Positions 23,788-37,900 are shown, counted from the first letter of the stretch. The stretch: 64,000 bases of DNA from Pectinophora gossypiella (GCF_024362695.1 NC_065408.1:13020001-13084000); one strand, 5' to 3'. The notes: generated by a model from the letters alone, not told the origin. Program-made: numbers and translations.

Positions 23788-26085
23788 TGGTACTAGTAAA
23801 ATATAGTGGTGGTCGTAATCACCACCCAGAGGTTACGATTTATCAAGAATCCATAAAATACTTTTAGTGAAAACCATAATCTTAACCGTTTCCATCAAAA
23901 GGAAAGTACCTACACTACACGCTTTAAAAAAACATAATTTGTAATTAAATATAAATAAAAACATTGGATTCCACTGGTTTTACGACCATTAATTCCCTGT
24001 TAAGATAAAATTTGGGTCGTTTCCCATACTTTCTCCCGAGATCACTTATATATTTGTTTTTACTTCGTTTAAAAATATATAAACTTAATTGAATCGCGTA
24101 AAAGGTTTCTATTAGAAACAAAACGATTGGTAGAAAATATCGGAGTTTGTATCACTATTACAATTGATAGAAGCTCAAATATACAGTTTTGTTTTTAAGT
24201 ACCGGTGATATTCGTATCCAGCATGAATAAACAAACAAAATATAGAAACGGAAACGAATTGCAAAATTGCACTTCGAAAACCCACTTCGCGAAATTAAAA
24301 GGACTCTACGGACAATAGATTTGGTCGGATTTATGACGTCATATATCCACTACATAGTATTGGGTACAGCAAATGGTCAGGGAAAAGGCCGGAATGGGAA
24401 TCGAATCGACGATTCCTGGCTGGGTTAATTGATAGCACCATTAGTGATATGACGTCTATGAATTTGTTGTAAAACTGGACAAAACGGATCCTGACAAAAG
24501 TTGGGCTCATAAACAAGATGAAGATTTTTTTTATAAGTTACGTGTTTAAAATCTTTATGGAGTATTCCAAATGTGTGATAGTCCTGCTAAGTTTAGGTAT
24601 CCAAGGTATTGCAAGCCAACATGAAAGCAATATTGCAATTTGAGATTTACGCATATAAAGATAAGTGCGCACTGTTAACAAATGCCAAATAGACATATTG
24701 CTTTCTTATATGAATAGCTTCAATGTGGCCTTCAACAACCACTGGAAGAGTTGCAGCTTTGCGACGTCGTGAAGCACAACTGTGGAGCACATCTTGTGCT
24801 CCGGGCTTTCCAAGAATATGTAAATTTGTGTACTTGTACTCTTACAAAATTATTGAGAGTAGTCTTTCCAAGCCTGTCTTCGAGTGAGTCATTCGTCTCC
24901 CTGAGAACAATATAAATGTTTAATACCCGCACAAATTGGACAGTGACGTCAGACTCTCTTGTTTATAATGTCGTCATATTTAATATCTTGAGTCTGCCCG
25001 ACGACGGTTAAGCATGATTAAGCACCTTAATTTTGTTGGCACCTTTAGAAAATGCCTCAATGGCGCTTTACCATTGTTGACTAAATAAGACCTAGAATGA
25101 GATAAGAAAAACGTCACGCTAAAGTTGATAGATGTGGGGCTAAGAATTTTGAATAGATGTTACTTTGATTTATGGCGTCTGGCGTTTTTAAAGGTTGAGA
25201 TGGTGCTGACTTTGTGAAAAATAAAAATATATTTATTGTCAAAAATGTAAATAATGTCGTGCTTATTGTCACTATTGTTGAGTCGAGACCGCGATTGGAT
25301 ACATATCTATTATATTTAATTTAAGTGCAATAAAGATTTTTTTAATGTATACGTATTATATTGTATATTGGCCCAGAAGAGTGAAATTTCGACGTTGATG
25401 AGAAACTGAATCACAATTCGAAGATGACATGATGACATGGTTTAGAAGAGGTATATTCGTCATGCATTAGGTGTATTACCTTATGTGATTGGCAAAGACT
25501 ATTTTATGTACAATAATAAATTTGAAAAATTACCTCTGCACATTTCTAACATTCCAAGAGGCGAAACATTTGGTCCTATTTTACTCCTTTATTAAGTGGT
25601 CTAAGGATAAGTTCATTATTATACGTCCACCCAAGCAAATTCCTTAGTCACCCTACTTGGGAATTCCGTACCGCCCCAACAAAGGAGTCTAAAGCTCTAC
25701 CTGTAAGGATAGATGACTAGGTGCTTTTGTGAGATGGTATTTAGGTTCCCAGATGGAAATTCTTAGTGTTTCCTTTCTATTTTATCTGTTACCTATCGAT
25801 AAAATAAAGTTAAATTTCCTTTTTCCACTAAACTTTAAGGTGGTAGATATTTTTAAACGAGACATGTGGTTTTGCATGCATTTCAAATGCGTACCTACTT
25901 TAAAGTGTGAGTAGGTAGGTATAGATATCTGTAAGTACTTACTGAATGTACCACTTACCTGTACAAACGTAGGTAAGTAATTATAGGTATAATTGGTTTT
26001 GCTATAACTACTTACTGTATATAACACGCTCGAAATACAGAGTAAACAGAAACGTATCACGTACGAACGCATTCAATAATCAATT
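23788..26085. other. no gene recognised
   Basis: AT-rich; apart from the M1 fragment (24612-24736) I see no repeats. Short frames (to 96 codons) are unrecognised. Confidence 0.4.
24612..24736. mobile_element. MITE M1, 5'-truncated copy
   Basis: Shares GCATATAAAGATAAGTGCGC and the ending CAATGTGGCC with the full copies; the left terminal repeat is degraded. Confidence 0.7.
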
Positions 26086-26295
26086 ATGCAACGTCAATAT
26101 TTGCCGCAGGTGTAAAATGACGCCATGTCGCCGCCGCGCGTCCACAAAATGGCGAATTTTCCAAAAGCGCGGGAACTCTGCGACGCGCCTGTTAATTGGT
26201 GCCATTAATCTTTTGACCGTAACCGATTCCTGTCGGATTCGCACGAATGGTCACGGAAGCACCCGAACTTCGTCTAGGGTTGCTTACCATTTTAT
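26086..26295. promoter_or_regulatory. GC- and CpG-rich island upstream of stan exon 1
   Basis: Sharp rise in GC with many CpG (CGCCGCCGCGCGTCC, AAAGCGCGGG, GCGACGCGCC) in AT-rich DNA 1.5 kb before exon 1. It could be a promoter, 5' UTR exon or conserved enhancer; no donor or acceptor pair is convincing. Confidence 0.25.
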
Positions 26296-27768
26296 TCCCC
26301 TACTAACAGTGGCCGACATAACTGTTTCAGCTAAACAATAAAAAAGATCATGTTAGAAATCCCTTTGCACTTTTTTAGCTACTGCAAAATGCGCTGCTGC
26401 TTTTAATTTTTTTCCTAATTTTAATGCCTTTAAGTAGAAATCATCTTAACTTAATTTGAAAATTCGCGGCAATAGTTATCAAAAAAAAATGGAAAATAAA
26501 AAAATTCGTGGTTTTACAGCCAACCCTACTGATCAGTTGTTAATTGTTCAGAAAATGTAATGCACGGTGTAATTTCAGTGGAGCGGTAAATCCGGATTAG
26601 AGTGTTTGTAGAGGATCCTTATTGCTTTGTTGTTATAAAGTGATGACGTGTTGTTGCTTATTTAGGACCTTGTTACTTCCTTGAGTTTTGATACAGAGGG
26701 TATTAATAGCTTAATCCGTTATTGTAGAGCAAGCAATCTGTAAAGGAATTAATTTAGAAAAGGAATATTTATCATTTTTTGTATATATGCCTATGTATTG
26801 TTAGCCGCATCTGTTTATTCATGGTCCATAGAAATATACCTAACTAGGTCGTAAGTGATCGTGGCTTCCACCTTGACTTATGTTGAATAAGGTATTTTAT
26901 ACCACATATTGGTGATGTTATATTCGCTTTTCTTTCCCGTTAAGTATTCGTACCATACATTACTAAGACACCATAAACAATAAATTAACTTTTTTCATTT
27001 TGTACATGTAAGTTCAAACAACGATGTTTGAAACTAGAAAACTTATTTCGTCAACAATTTATCCTTTCCTCCATAACTCATATGGAACAATTTAATTTAC
27101 TAAGTAAACACTACGTTTTCCTTTCTCATTCTTTAAATTTACTCTGCAGTAAATAATAACGGACCGGAGCAAGACTTCCGAAACATTTGCTCTGAACGCG
27201 ACTGTGGCGGACCACAGCGCAATATTTTGTTTTGTTTGTTGCTACGAACATACACGCTCAACCTAGTACACGTATGCTTTTAAAATAATGTTGGAATTAT
27301 AAAGCAACATAACTTGCCTGTTCCCGCCAAAAAACATGTGCACAGATTTAAACGTTCCTTTAGTGCAATCTTCATTTTGTATTTCTCTTTGCATAATAAA
27401 TAAAATTGGCTCTATAAAATAACTAAATAAACTGGCCACTGTGTGTGAAAAAAATGTATAATAGCCATTAAAATCTTTTTTCTTCTTTTTCATAATATTA
27501 TTTTCCACTTGATGAAACTAGGCACTCTTACAAATTTTATAAGATACCTATAGTTAATTGAGCATTTTTTGAGTCCTTATTCATTATTAGAATAGTATAA
27601 AATTATTTACTTGGCTTACCTGCTATGCTTGGTTTTATGTTGCGTGCATAAAATACTTTATTTTCAAATAAAAATAAGATTAAAAAGTATACCTATTTTT
27701 ACTTTTATCAGCAAAAATAAAACATAAAAGACGAGATAAAATCACTAACAGAAATATTTTGATTTCAG
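26296..27768. other. no gene recognised; ends in the exon 1 acceptor
   Basis: AT-rich, without identified repeats. Probably the 3' part of the intron that precedes exon 1, because a pyrimidine tract and TTTCAG end it. Confidence 0.4.
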
Positions 27769-27816
27769 ATGGCAACGTCAACGAGCCTGTGGTCGCGGGG
27801 GAAGCGCTGCAGGTGA
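27769..27816 (+). other. upstream ORF of 15 codons abutting the stan start codon
   Basis: An ATG is the first triplet of the exon (27769-27771). It opens a 15-codon frame closed by TGA at 27814-27816, directly touching the stan ATG at 27817 in the same frame. A uORF that ends next to the main start could limit initiation or allow reinitiation. Whether the ATG is in the mature 5' UTR depends on the unseen upstream exon. Confidence 0.5.
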
Positions 27817-28970
27817 ATGGCGACCACAATGGCGCGAGCGTGGGCGCGGGCGCTGGTCGCCGCCGCCCTGCTGGTGACCACGCGCGCCTACCTCGTCCTC
27901 GTGCCCGACTCTGCACCCCCCGGACACGTCGTCCTAGACGCAGCCGTCTATAAACTCGGCTCAGAACGATCCTACACCATAGACGTCCACCGAACTGCTA
28001 ACTTCGTCCATCACGTACTACGAGTCAATAGGACCTCTGGACTCGTCACCTTAAGAAAAAGACTACGTTGCGATGGAATTCTTTACCCTAATTTATTTAC
28101 TTTCTATGTTGACTCTACCTCAGAACGTATCCGCGACATAGATTACTACAGTCTGCCGATAAGAGTTCTGGTTACAGGCGAGGACTGTAGTAGACGTCAT
28201 ATGGAACTGTACGATATAGATTTCGACAGGGTCTACGATCAAGATGATGCAGCTTTGCAGTATGAAGATGATCACACGAGAGATAAACGAGAAATAGCTA
28301 TAGCAACTAGAAGCGAGATTAGAGAGAGTGTAGACTGGCGATTGTTAGAAGCTGACGAATTGGTCTCTAGTCAATACAATGTTCTGTCCACGGCTCATCC
28401 GTGGTCTAACATCATGTTTGAAGATTTTAAGAATAGAAGTAGGAGCAAGAGATCTCATTCAGCAGTACCTTTCGATATGTCGATTGATGTGAAAGTAGCT
28501 GAAGCTAAGCAATGGATATCGGAAACTTACGCGAGCTTCGCAATTCCGACGACGGATCGTTGGAACGGAATTTGCTTGAAGAAGTCCCAATACGTGAATT
28601 CCTTAACGGCGTTTCTTCCGCGAACCGTTCAGAAGATGTGTAAAGTCCAATTCTTAGATGTGAGCGATCCGAGGTTCACTATTGAGAATAGCCAAGGAGA
28701 CTTGGTTGCAAGTGACGACGTGTGTATACAGGAGCCTATGTGGAAGGTGTCTGTTCTGTTCACGTTCAATTGCGAGAAGACAAACATCATAGATTCTGAT
28801 CACCGTCTGAAGATAGTGTACCACCACCAGGAGTTGAATGACACAGATATAGCGAGGAGGGTGAAGAGGGAGCTTCGGAACCAGTCGCCGTACTTTGAAC
28901 AAGCGCTGTACGTGGCGTCGGTGGCCGAGGAGCAACCACCCGGGGTCGTTGTCACTTCTGTTAGAGCTCG
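27769..28970 (+). CDS. stan: stan exon 1 (48 nt 5' UTR, codons 1-384 and part of 385)
   Basis: Acceptor TTTCAG ends at 27768 and donor GTAAGT starts at 28971. The start ATG is 27817; an in-frame stop at 27814-27816 excludes anything upstream. Residues 8-20 form a hydrophobic signal core with a likely cut after TRA (24). The pro-region has six Cys (85, 124, 253, 275, 303, 319), sequons at N71, N206, N341 and N355, and furin-like sites RSKR (209-212) and RVKR (348-351). EC1 begins near FEQALYVASV (360). Intron 1 (28971-32040) holds two SINE copies near 30799-31240 and otherwise nothing I recognise. Confidence 0.95.
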
Positions 28971-31900
28971 GTAAGTTCTTCTTTCAAGTTTATTACGTAT
29001 TTCACTAGCACTATTCTAACAAAATATTCTCAACAAACAAAAAAAAATACAAGGCAAGTCGTAAAAAGCAGAAAGAATAGAAATGTTTTATATATGCGCG
29101 TCCTATCTATCGTAACAGTGATCCTAAATCGAAATCCTACCGCTTCCTTTTCCACAATTCCATCTGCCTATCACAAGCAGGCTTACTATTCCCAAACGAA
29201 ATGAGATAGCCGATAGACACTTGAAATTTCCTGAATATTTTCAATCAATTTTGCTCACTGAATTATCTTATCTCTGAACTTATCTATTCAGTTTGCCTAT
29301 ACTTTGTACCAAAGTACTGTTAAGTTCAACCATCCCTAATGGAGTTTTCAGGTCAGATTATTTGAAACGTGCTTTCTTGATCTTAAAAAATAAAAACGAC
29401 AGCAGAGAAAAGGCATTTCATGTTCCTAATTTCATTTTCGGGTTGTCTTGTCCCTTGGATCGTGCATAAAAAATTGGAACTTTCTCTAAATAACCTTTGC
29501 TCCTTGCACGCATCCATTTGAAATGGATCTAATATCATAAAGCCATTCTACGTTCTTTGAAGAAACAATTATTTTTCCGTACGTTAAAGAAATCCCTGCT
29601 CTACCTTTTGCTTTACAACTTAATTGCGCATGAAATCGGAAATAATGATTGATACGTTACCTCAGTTGAGCTTCAGTCGTACAAATAATGAAGATGTAAT
29701 TCTATACAATTATTGACATCCATCTCCATTTGAAGTATTCAAGAGCATGTTCCACTATAATTGCCAATCAATAAATCAATGTCGTATTTATCAAGATCTA
29801 TCTGACTTTAATGATATAATCCTAGTCAAGTATCAAGTAACAGAAAGCCTATAATTCATCGCAATACCTGGCTTTTCCATTCAGAGAAAATGTTTTTTGC
29901 AAACACGAGTTTAATATTTAAGTTGGCAATTTTACTGTTGGTGCTTAGTATTATACCATACCAAGTGTTGCTTTTTAATTTAGTCTATTGAACTAAGTTT
30001 CGTGGAATTTAGCCAACCACTTTAGCGTGATTAGGCGTAAAACAACCGATAACTTTCTTTATTCATAATAGTCGTAAGAGGGTCGATAGGATTTCCCTTT
30101 TACGCTGCACTTAAAAAATGCCTTGCTCAACGATTCATGAATGCTAAGTATCTTATAAAATTAAGGGGGAACCTTCCTATTTCCTAATTCCGACATCTAT
30201 AACTGGAGGCGTCTGTCGTTTAATTGACTTAAATCACTTCTGAGCCCATTCAGTTTTTATGAACTCATTCATTTTATGGTGTCCGGAACCATTGTTGCAG
30301 GCAGACAATGACTGGTATAACGCTAAACCGCTCCAATTTATAGAGGCGGCAGGGTTCTGCTAGACAGGAAATACTGGTGGTTATAGTAAATGCCATTTTT
30401 ATCTCGTTACATGTCTGGTTATATGAGACGGACGGGATTCATCGACCATGTTTATTTTAGGAATATTCAATTCTATGGAAACTGGATTTGTGAACTAATT
30501 GTCTGAGTTTATTAGGCCTATCCTACAGTATCTATAGACTTGTACAAACCAAACTTTATAATGCAACGGGCATACCCCGAATATTCGCTATTATAACGCA
30601 TATTCTGTGCAAATTTCAATTAGAACATTGAACATTGATACCCTTTGACAGACTAACGAACAGACGCAAAAACGGTTTAGCGGTGTAACAGTTTACTAAT
30701 CGGAACGAAAAGCTACCCCTACAAAACAGAAAGTCAACAAAATCGGACCTGTCAATGGCAAATTAGATGTGAAACTCTTCATTGACTCCTCTAATTACAT
30801 AAACGGCCTATATACGTCCCACTGCTGGGCACAGGCCTCCCCTCAGGGGGTACGGAGGATACTCCACCACGCTGCTCCAATGCGGGTTGGTGGAGATGTT
30901 TTTACGGCTAAAAGCCGGGACCAACGGCTTAACGTGCCCTCCGATGCACGGAATCATCTTACTTTTTCGGACAATCAGGTGATTCAAGCCTGAAAAGTCC
31001 TTACCAAACAAAGGACAGTCTCACAAAGTGATTTCGACAATGTCCCCATCGGGAATCGAACCCGGACCTCCAGATCGTGAGCCTAACGCTCTAACCACTA
31101 GACCACGGAGGCTGTCCTCTAATTACGTAACATAAATTCACGACTGGGATATAGTCGTACAGAAGTACATCCATCGCAAGATGAACTAAGTACCCACACT
31201 TCACCTAGCTTTCTGTAAAACAAACATGATAGGTGGTGAAGTTTAAGTGTTACGTTTAGTAATACTAGTTACCAAATCATTCCAATAAATGAAAGATGTG
31301 TTATAATAATTTTAGAAATACAAAATTACACATCTACTGAACCCACAGAAGCACGGTGTTAATTACACTTTCCAGTCTTTTTCTTATCACCATCGTATAT
31401 GATAGTGTTGGAACAATACGCCGGGAAAATGATCGGGATGGGAACTGTGGGAAGCTTTCTTTTCTAACGAACTTCTTATCAGATGATAAGTTTTGTCTCA
31501 CTATTAACAAGAAAATATCTAACAATTATGTCGATGACCTTGGTAATGACAATGACGCAAGTTATGTTATAATGGGGATAAAAACTTCCTATTTCTGCCA
31601 TCAGATGTCGCTACTGTTGAGTCTTCTTAAATTTTGACAGTTCCCCATACATACTATTTGAATAAAACATCGTTTCGTTTATATTTTTATACTATAACCA
31701 TTTGCGTAGCGGTTAATTGCAAAATCTTAGTGTTACTTATTTATTCCCTAAAGATCGGAGTGAAAGAAATTTAGAAAAACTTATTTTCAGTCAAAACTGC
31801 CTTTTTCCAACTGGCTGCTTTTCTTTTTCGTAACTCATCCTTTACACCCACTCCACGCCAGCTATGTTATATTTGCATCGTGATGTTTTCAGCTCTATGT

Positions 31901-34900
31901 TGTTATTCATGCATTTATTTAAGCATTCAGACTCTTCTACTTCTTTCTTCCTCTCACTTATTTCTAACTTGGAATCGAGACATCACCTGTAGAAGTACTA
32001 TCTAATCAAACAATTCTAACCACCCTTCATACTCTTCCAGCGACCCAGAAAACAGCCCAGTGACCTACACGATGTCAAGTCTTCTGGACTCGCGGTCAGC
32101 TGGGATGTTCGCCGTAGACTCCCGGTCCGGCGTGGTCACCACACAGGCTCGCCTTGACCGCGAGAGGCTCGATGTGCACTACTTCAGAGTCGTAGCCCAG
32201 GATGACACCTTCCCGCCTAGAAGTGGCACTACCACGCTGCAGGTAACGTCTTCTAGCTTGATCATATTTTATTTTTAAATTTACCCGTGTGGTAGGTTGA
32301 AGGCTACTTTAGGGTATTGCTCAAAAAAGGGGTTAAGACGGATCCCTTGTGAAATTTTATCTATCTGTGCGTCTGACCGTCAAATTTCCTTTACCTTAGA
32401 TATATTTGTCTAATTTATTGTCGAGTTATGTCTGACCGAACCGTAACCAGCCCCAGTATCTAATTTTAACTTAATTGTTACTATAACTTATGGGAATTGT
32501 TAAAATATGGAAAAAAACTATCTCTACCATCAAATACATAACATAACATAAACTGCCTATATACGTCCCACTGCTGGGCACAGGCCTCCCCTCAATCAAC
32601 CGGAGGGGGTAAATCAAATACAAATATACTTTATTGCAACAAGATTCAGGTTGTTACTTGAATATTAAAGTATATTTCAATTTTATGGTAGAGATCGTTT
32701 TTTTGAATGCCCGCTTTGGTCGTCTTGGCGGAGACACTACCGTGCCCGCAGATTGAATTTCACTTTATTATTATAAGTTTCCCAGTTTTAACAACCTGGC
32801 TTCCCTTGCAGATCAACGTCCTGGACTGCAACGACCACTCGCCCGTCTTCGAGATGCAGCAGTACGAGGCATCAGTGAGAGAAGGAGCCAGCCCTGGCAC
32901 CACCATACTTACTGTCAAAGCCACTGATCAGGATGTCGGGAAGAATGCTGAGGTAAGGGTTGTAGAAATTACAAAATATTATCTCTCTCTCTTTATTTAA
33001 GAGCTGCCCTCTTGACGCTGGAGTAATCAATCACCATTCCTCTCTTCTTCCCGCCAAAACCTTCACCTCCTGATACGACATGACCTGCACCTTTTCTTTT
33101 ATTTGTGTCATAAATGTTCTCCTAGGTCTACCCCTTCCTCTCTTCCCTTCAAGTTTTCCTTCTATGATGTCAAAATATTATACCTAACCTAATTGTTTGG
33201 CAAACGTTCTGTCTTATGAGGAAGTCAAGGAATTGGCCTTTCATAGACAAGAATGGAGAATGCTATACTGACAAGAGCTCCGATGTGCCGTTCCCGCGAA
33301 TGTTTTCACTTTGGGAACGTCCCCGGCAGTAAAAAGAGCTTTATTACCTAACCTTTAGGCAGACAAATGACAATGGGCACTTTTGTATGAAACTTGGTCC
33401 AAGAACCTCCACTGATGAGACTTATATGTAATGAAAGCTTATGCTTTCCCTATGATTCTGGCAAAGTTCTATCAGATTCTGTCCCGGGGTTCTTTTTTTA
33501 CGGCCATGTTTGTCCTGGCTAAAAATGTGATAAAATACAGTGGGAGCTAAAATCGGCTCAAGATTTGTTGCTGGATAACTAAGTCTACATAAATAATTAT
33601 ATATCATATTGTATATCATTTTAAAGAGGATCTTTTCCAGAATCCGAAACATAAAAAAAATCAAAAAAAAAATCTTTATGTAAGCGAATTATAGTCAATT
33701 TATATCTGCAGCGCCATTGTTTCTCGGTAGCTAAGTTCAAGTTTCATGCCTTTTACCCCTTCCAAAAGTATCTTACCGATTTTTTTTTATATTGCTTCCT
33801 GAATTTGATCTGAGTGATAATAACAAGAAAAATAAATAGACACCTCTCCGATAGAGACCGCCTAAGCTATTGCCTATTGCAAGAAATCGTCATCATTAGC
33901 AAGTCATTACGGTATTGCATATAAGCTTATCAGCAACTTGGAACTTGGTCCAAGAACCGCCACTGGTGAGACTTGCATGTAATGATAGCTTATACTTGTC
34001 CTATGATTCTGGCAAAGTTCTATCAAACTCTGTCCTAGGGTTTTTTTACGGCCATGTTTGTCCTGAGTGTACAGTAGTGGACTGCAAAATCACCTCAGGA
34101 TTTGTTGTCGAAAAACTATTTAACTAAGTCTATATACATAATTATATATCGTAATGTATATCAATTTTAAAGGGGAAGGTTATCAGAATCAGAAACACAA
34201 ATAAAAAAAAATGTATTATGTAAACGACTTTTAGCCAACTCACGTCCGTAGCACCATTTTTCTCAGCAGCTACGTACGAGTTTTGCGCCTTCCAACCTTT
34301 CCAAAGGAGCCCAATCATTTTTTCCTTCTTTTCAGAAGGAAGGAAGGAGGTGCTACGGACGTGAGTTGGTTGGTTGGTGTCGGTTTACATAATGTATTTT
34401 TTTTATTTATGTTTCTGATTCTGATAACCTTCCCCTTTAAAATTGATATACATTATGATATATAATTATGTATATAGACTTAGTTAAATAGTTTTTCGAC
34501 AACAAATCCTGAGGTGATTTTGCAATCCACTACTGTACACTCAGGACAAACATGGCCGTAAAAAAACCCTAGGACAGAGTTTGATAGAACTTTGCCAGAA
34601 TCATAGGACAAGTATAAGCTATCATTACATGCAAGTCTCACCAGTGGCGGTTCTTGGACCAAGTTCCAAGTTGCTGATAAGCTTATATGCAATACCGTAA
34701 TGACTTGCTAATGATGACGATTTCTTGCAATAGGCAATAGCTTAGGCGGTCTCTATCGGAGAGGTGTCTATTTATTTTTCTTCTTATTATCACTCAGATT
34801 AAATTCAGGAAGCAATATAAAAAAATCGGTAAGATACTTTTGGAAGGGGTAAAAGGCATGAAACTTGAACTTAGCTACCGAGAAACAATGGCGCTGCAGC

Positions 34901-37900
34901 TGTAAATTGACTATAATTCGCTTACATAAAGATTTTTTTTTTGTTTTTTTTATGTTTCGGATTCTGGAAAAGATCCTCTTTAAAATGATATACAATATGA
35001 TACATAATTATTTATGTAGACTTAGTTATCCAGCAACAAATCTTGAGCCGATTTTAGCTCCCACTGTATTTTATCACATTTTTAGCCAGGACAAACATGG
35101 CCGTAAAAAAAGAACCCCGGGACAGAATCTGATAGAACTTTGCCAGATTCATAGGGAAAGCATAAGCTTTCATTACATATAAGTCTCATCAGTGGAGGTT
35201 CTTGGACCAGATTCGCCCATTCTCCTTTCTCCGGCCAAGAAGTTAATGCCATCTGCGGCAACTCTACAATAAGTCACGTTAAAAAAAATCAGATAACCAG
35301 AGTACAAGAAAGAACAATTTGAAAAGGAAAAGCAGCCAGTGTCCTTACTATTAAAGAGTTTTTACAACGAGAACATTCCCACTTTTGGAACATTCCCTGG
35401 GTCGGCACATCACTGGACAAGAGCGTGGCTCTTAAATTAAAAGTGATAATGGCCCCGATTCCTGCAGACACCGCCTAATTTTATTTTAGGTTATATCCGT
35501 CATTTTCGTATCCGTCGAAAAGGAAAGGGACGGATGATTCACAGCTCTTAATTTTAGGAAGAATGAGTAAATTAATGTGTCGGGTTATTGACTGACGTAA
35601 AATTTTTAGACGGTTGGTTTAGATTTGTGCTTAAAATTGACGTGTGTTCCATAAATTTTATGCTTGTCGATTACCCGTCCCTTTCCTTTTCGCCGGATAA
35701 GAAAAGGACAGATATAACTTAAAATAAAATTAGATGGTATTTACAGGAATTAGCACCATTAAATTGCTTTTTACCTTATTTAACATGTCATTACGTACCT
35801 GTCGACCCGTTAAAAATAGTTTACTATTGGAAAATCTAACCGTGTAAAAGGAGAAATTCCTTCTCTAGTGTGGGTTGTGACTTTGTGAGGTCAGTGACCG
35901 ACCTAACAACCCTGGAATAGCTGGTGGACAAAACCGCAGAGATTAAGTTTCTGTGACTCGCTCTCGTCTTCACATTTGGTAAAGCAATCGCGACCATTCT
36001 TGGTTTTGAGGTACAAACCTCTGCTGAGTGTACTTAAATGCTTTTTTTTATATATGTATATTGTAGGCAAACATTAAAGACTTTTTGGAAATCAACGCCT
36101 AAGGTGGTTAAAAAACTAGTAAACTAGTACTTCATCTGACTCTCTCGTATCCAAAATACATACGAACTCCAATTAAAATTAGACTCAGACCAAGCTCAGA
36201 TTTTATGCGTCCCAAACTTCCGATGATGTGGTTACTTTTGCTCAACAGGGGGGTTAAAATGGCCACATCGAAGCAATTCATCTATGAAAGCAACATTGCA
36301 ATTTGACATTTGCGCATATAAAAGTAAGTGCGCAATACAAACAAATAATGTCAAAAAGCAAAATTGCTTTCTTAGATGAATTGCTTCCATGTGGCCATTT
36401 TAACCCCCATGAAGGAAGGGTGTAGGATTCCCAGCAACGTTATGGGCTAGAAATTTACCAAAAAAAAAATTCTCTATAAATGATGATAAAACCGTGGGTA
36501 AGTATTACCTAAATAATTAATTAACGCTTTTAGTAGTCACTAAACCGAACGACCGCGATTTCAAACCACAGGCAGAAATATATCCGGAAATACACATACA
36601 TACATACATAAACTCACGCCCGTAATCCCTAATGGGGTGGGCAGAGCCACAAGTAATCAAAGACAACTTGCAGCCACTGTTGATACGATGTCGTAAGCTG
36701 GATATGATGAACCTTATGGTGATAAGGGATCAGCCTATCGCCCATAACATATTCGGAAATACTGTATTGATATTCCACCAACAGGGTAGTTAATCTCACT
36801 GATCGTACAATATTAAATTCATAATTACATCATATAACATAAATACATTATATATATACGGAAATGGCGTGACAACTTGGACGCTTGCCGGAAAAATGCC
36901 GGAAAAAAAGAAAAATGGAAAGAGGAAGGGGAGGCCTTTGCCCAGCAATGGGCTCTTGTAGGCTAGATTAGATTAGATTATACATCATATACAGCTCATA
37001 ATATTGGGATTCCAAATATGACATATTGTATCAGTAAATATTGTCCGTCACAATATCCTTCCAGAATTTTCCACAGTTGACACTTTTTGTTTTCCTTGCA
37101 ATTAGCAACACTTTTCCGTCGCCTCAAGCAGACAGTTATTTTGTAATGTTATTTCTTAATATAATCTAGCCTATTTAATCACACACACACGGAAAAGGCC
37201 TCCCCGTCGTTTAATAAATTAAATAAAGAATATAGTAGTTTCCAACTAGTCAAATCAGTTACTTTTTACAAAACACGAAATTGCTATACAATTTGTATGA
37301 AATAGCAACCTGTGACGTCATAGAAAAATTTGACAAAATGTCGCACTTATTATTACATTTTTCTTTATTAAACTGTATTTTGTCACCTTTAGATCTGTAT
37401 ATCTTTGACCTAGGAAACTGCCCAATTGTGCTTTGGAAATATTTTCATTGCTTGGCGCTGTCAATGTATCGTGGTTTTTATAATAACCATAACATAGGCA
37501 CACGACTGTATCCCAGTTTGGGTAGTCAGTGGTACATCCACCGCGAGCCGAAATAAGTACCCACGCCTCATCGAGCTTTCTGTTAGACCAACGTGATATG
37601 TTTTATAACATTTCTTTGTAAATGGACTTTATTTGCTAAGAAACCTATACATTTTAACAAAATTCGTTTTTACAGGTTGAATATTCAATCGACACAGTTA
37701 CAGCAGAAACAGTTAACTCCGACGGCAGCAATGAGTCCATAGAAGAACAGTCTGACGCGCAGGACGTGTTTAGAGTCGACGGGCGTAGTGGAGCTTTGCT
37801 TACCAGGTCACCACTGGACAGGGAGAAAGTTGCGCGGTACACTGTAATCGTGAAGGCTACTGATCAGGCTAGCCCGGTATCTGATAGACTGTCTAGCAGG

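Noticed and set aside
27769..27771. Start codon of stan
   Set aside because: In-frame TGA at 27814 ends it after 15 codons; 27817 begins the signal peptide.
28654..28935. Antisense ORF of 93 residues
   Set aside because: Shadow of stan exon 1.
33915..34692. Two identical 70-residue ORFs on opposite strands
   Set aside because: They are the same sequence in the two arms of the inverted repeat; no coding signature or known family.
34865..35182. 105-residue ORF
   Set aside because: Mirror of 33422-33664 in the opposite arm; AT-rich and unrecognised.
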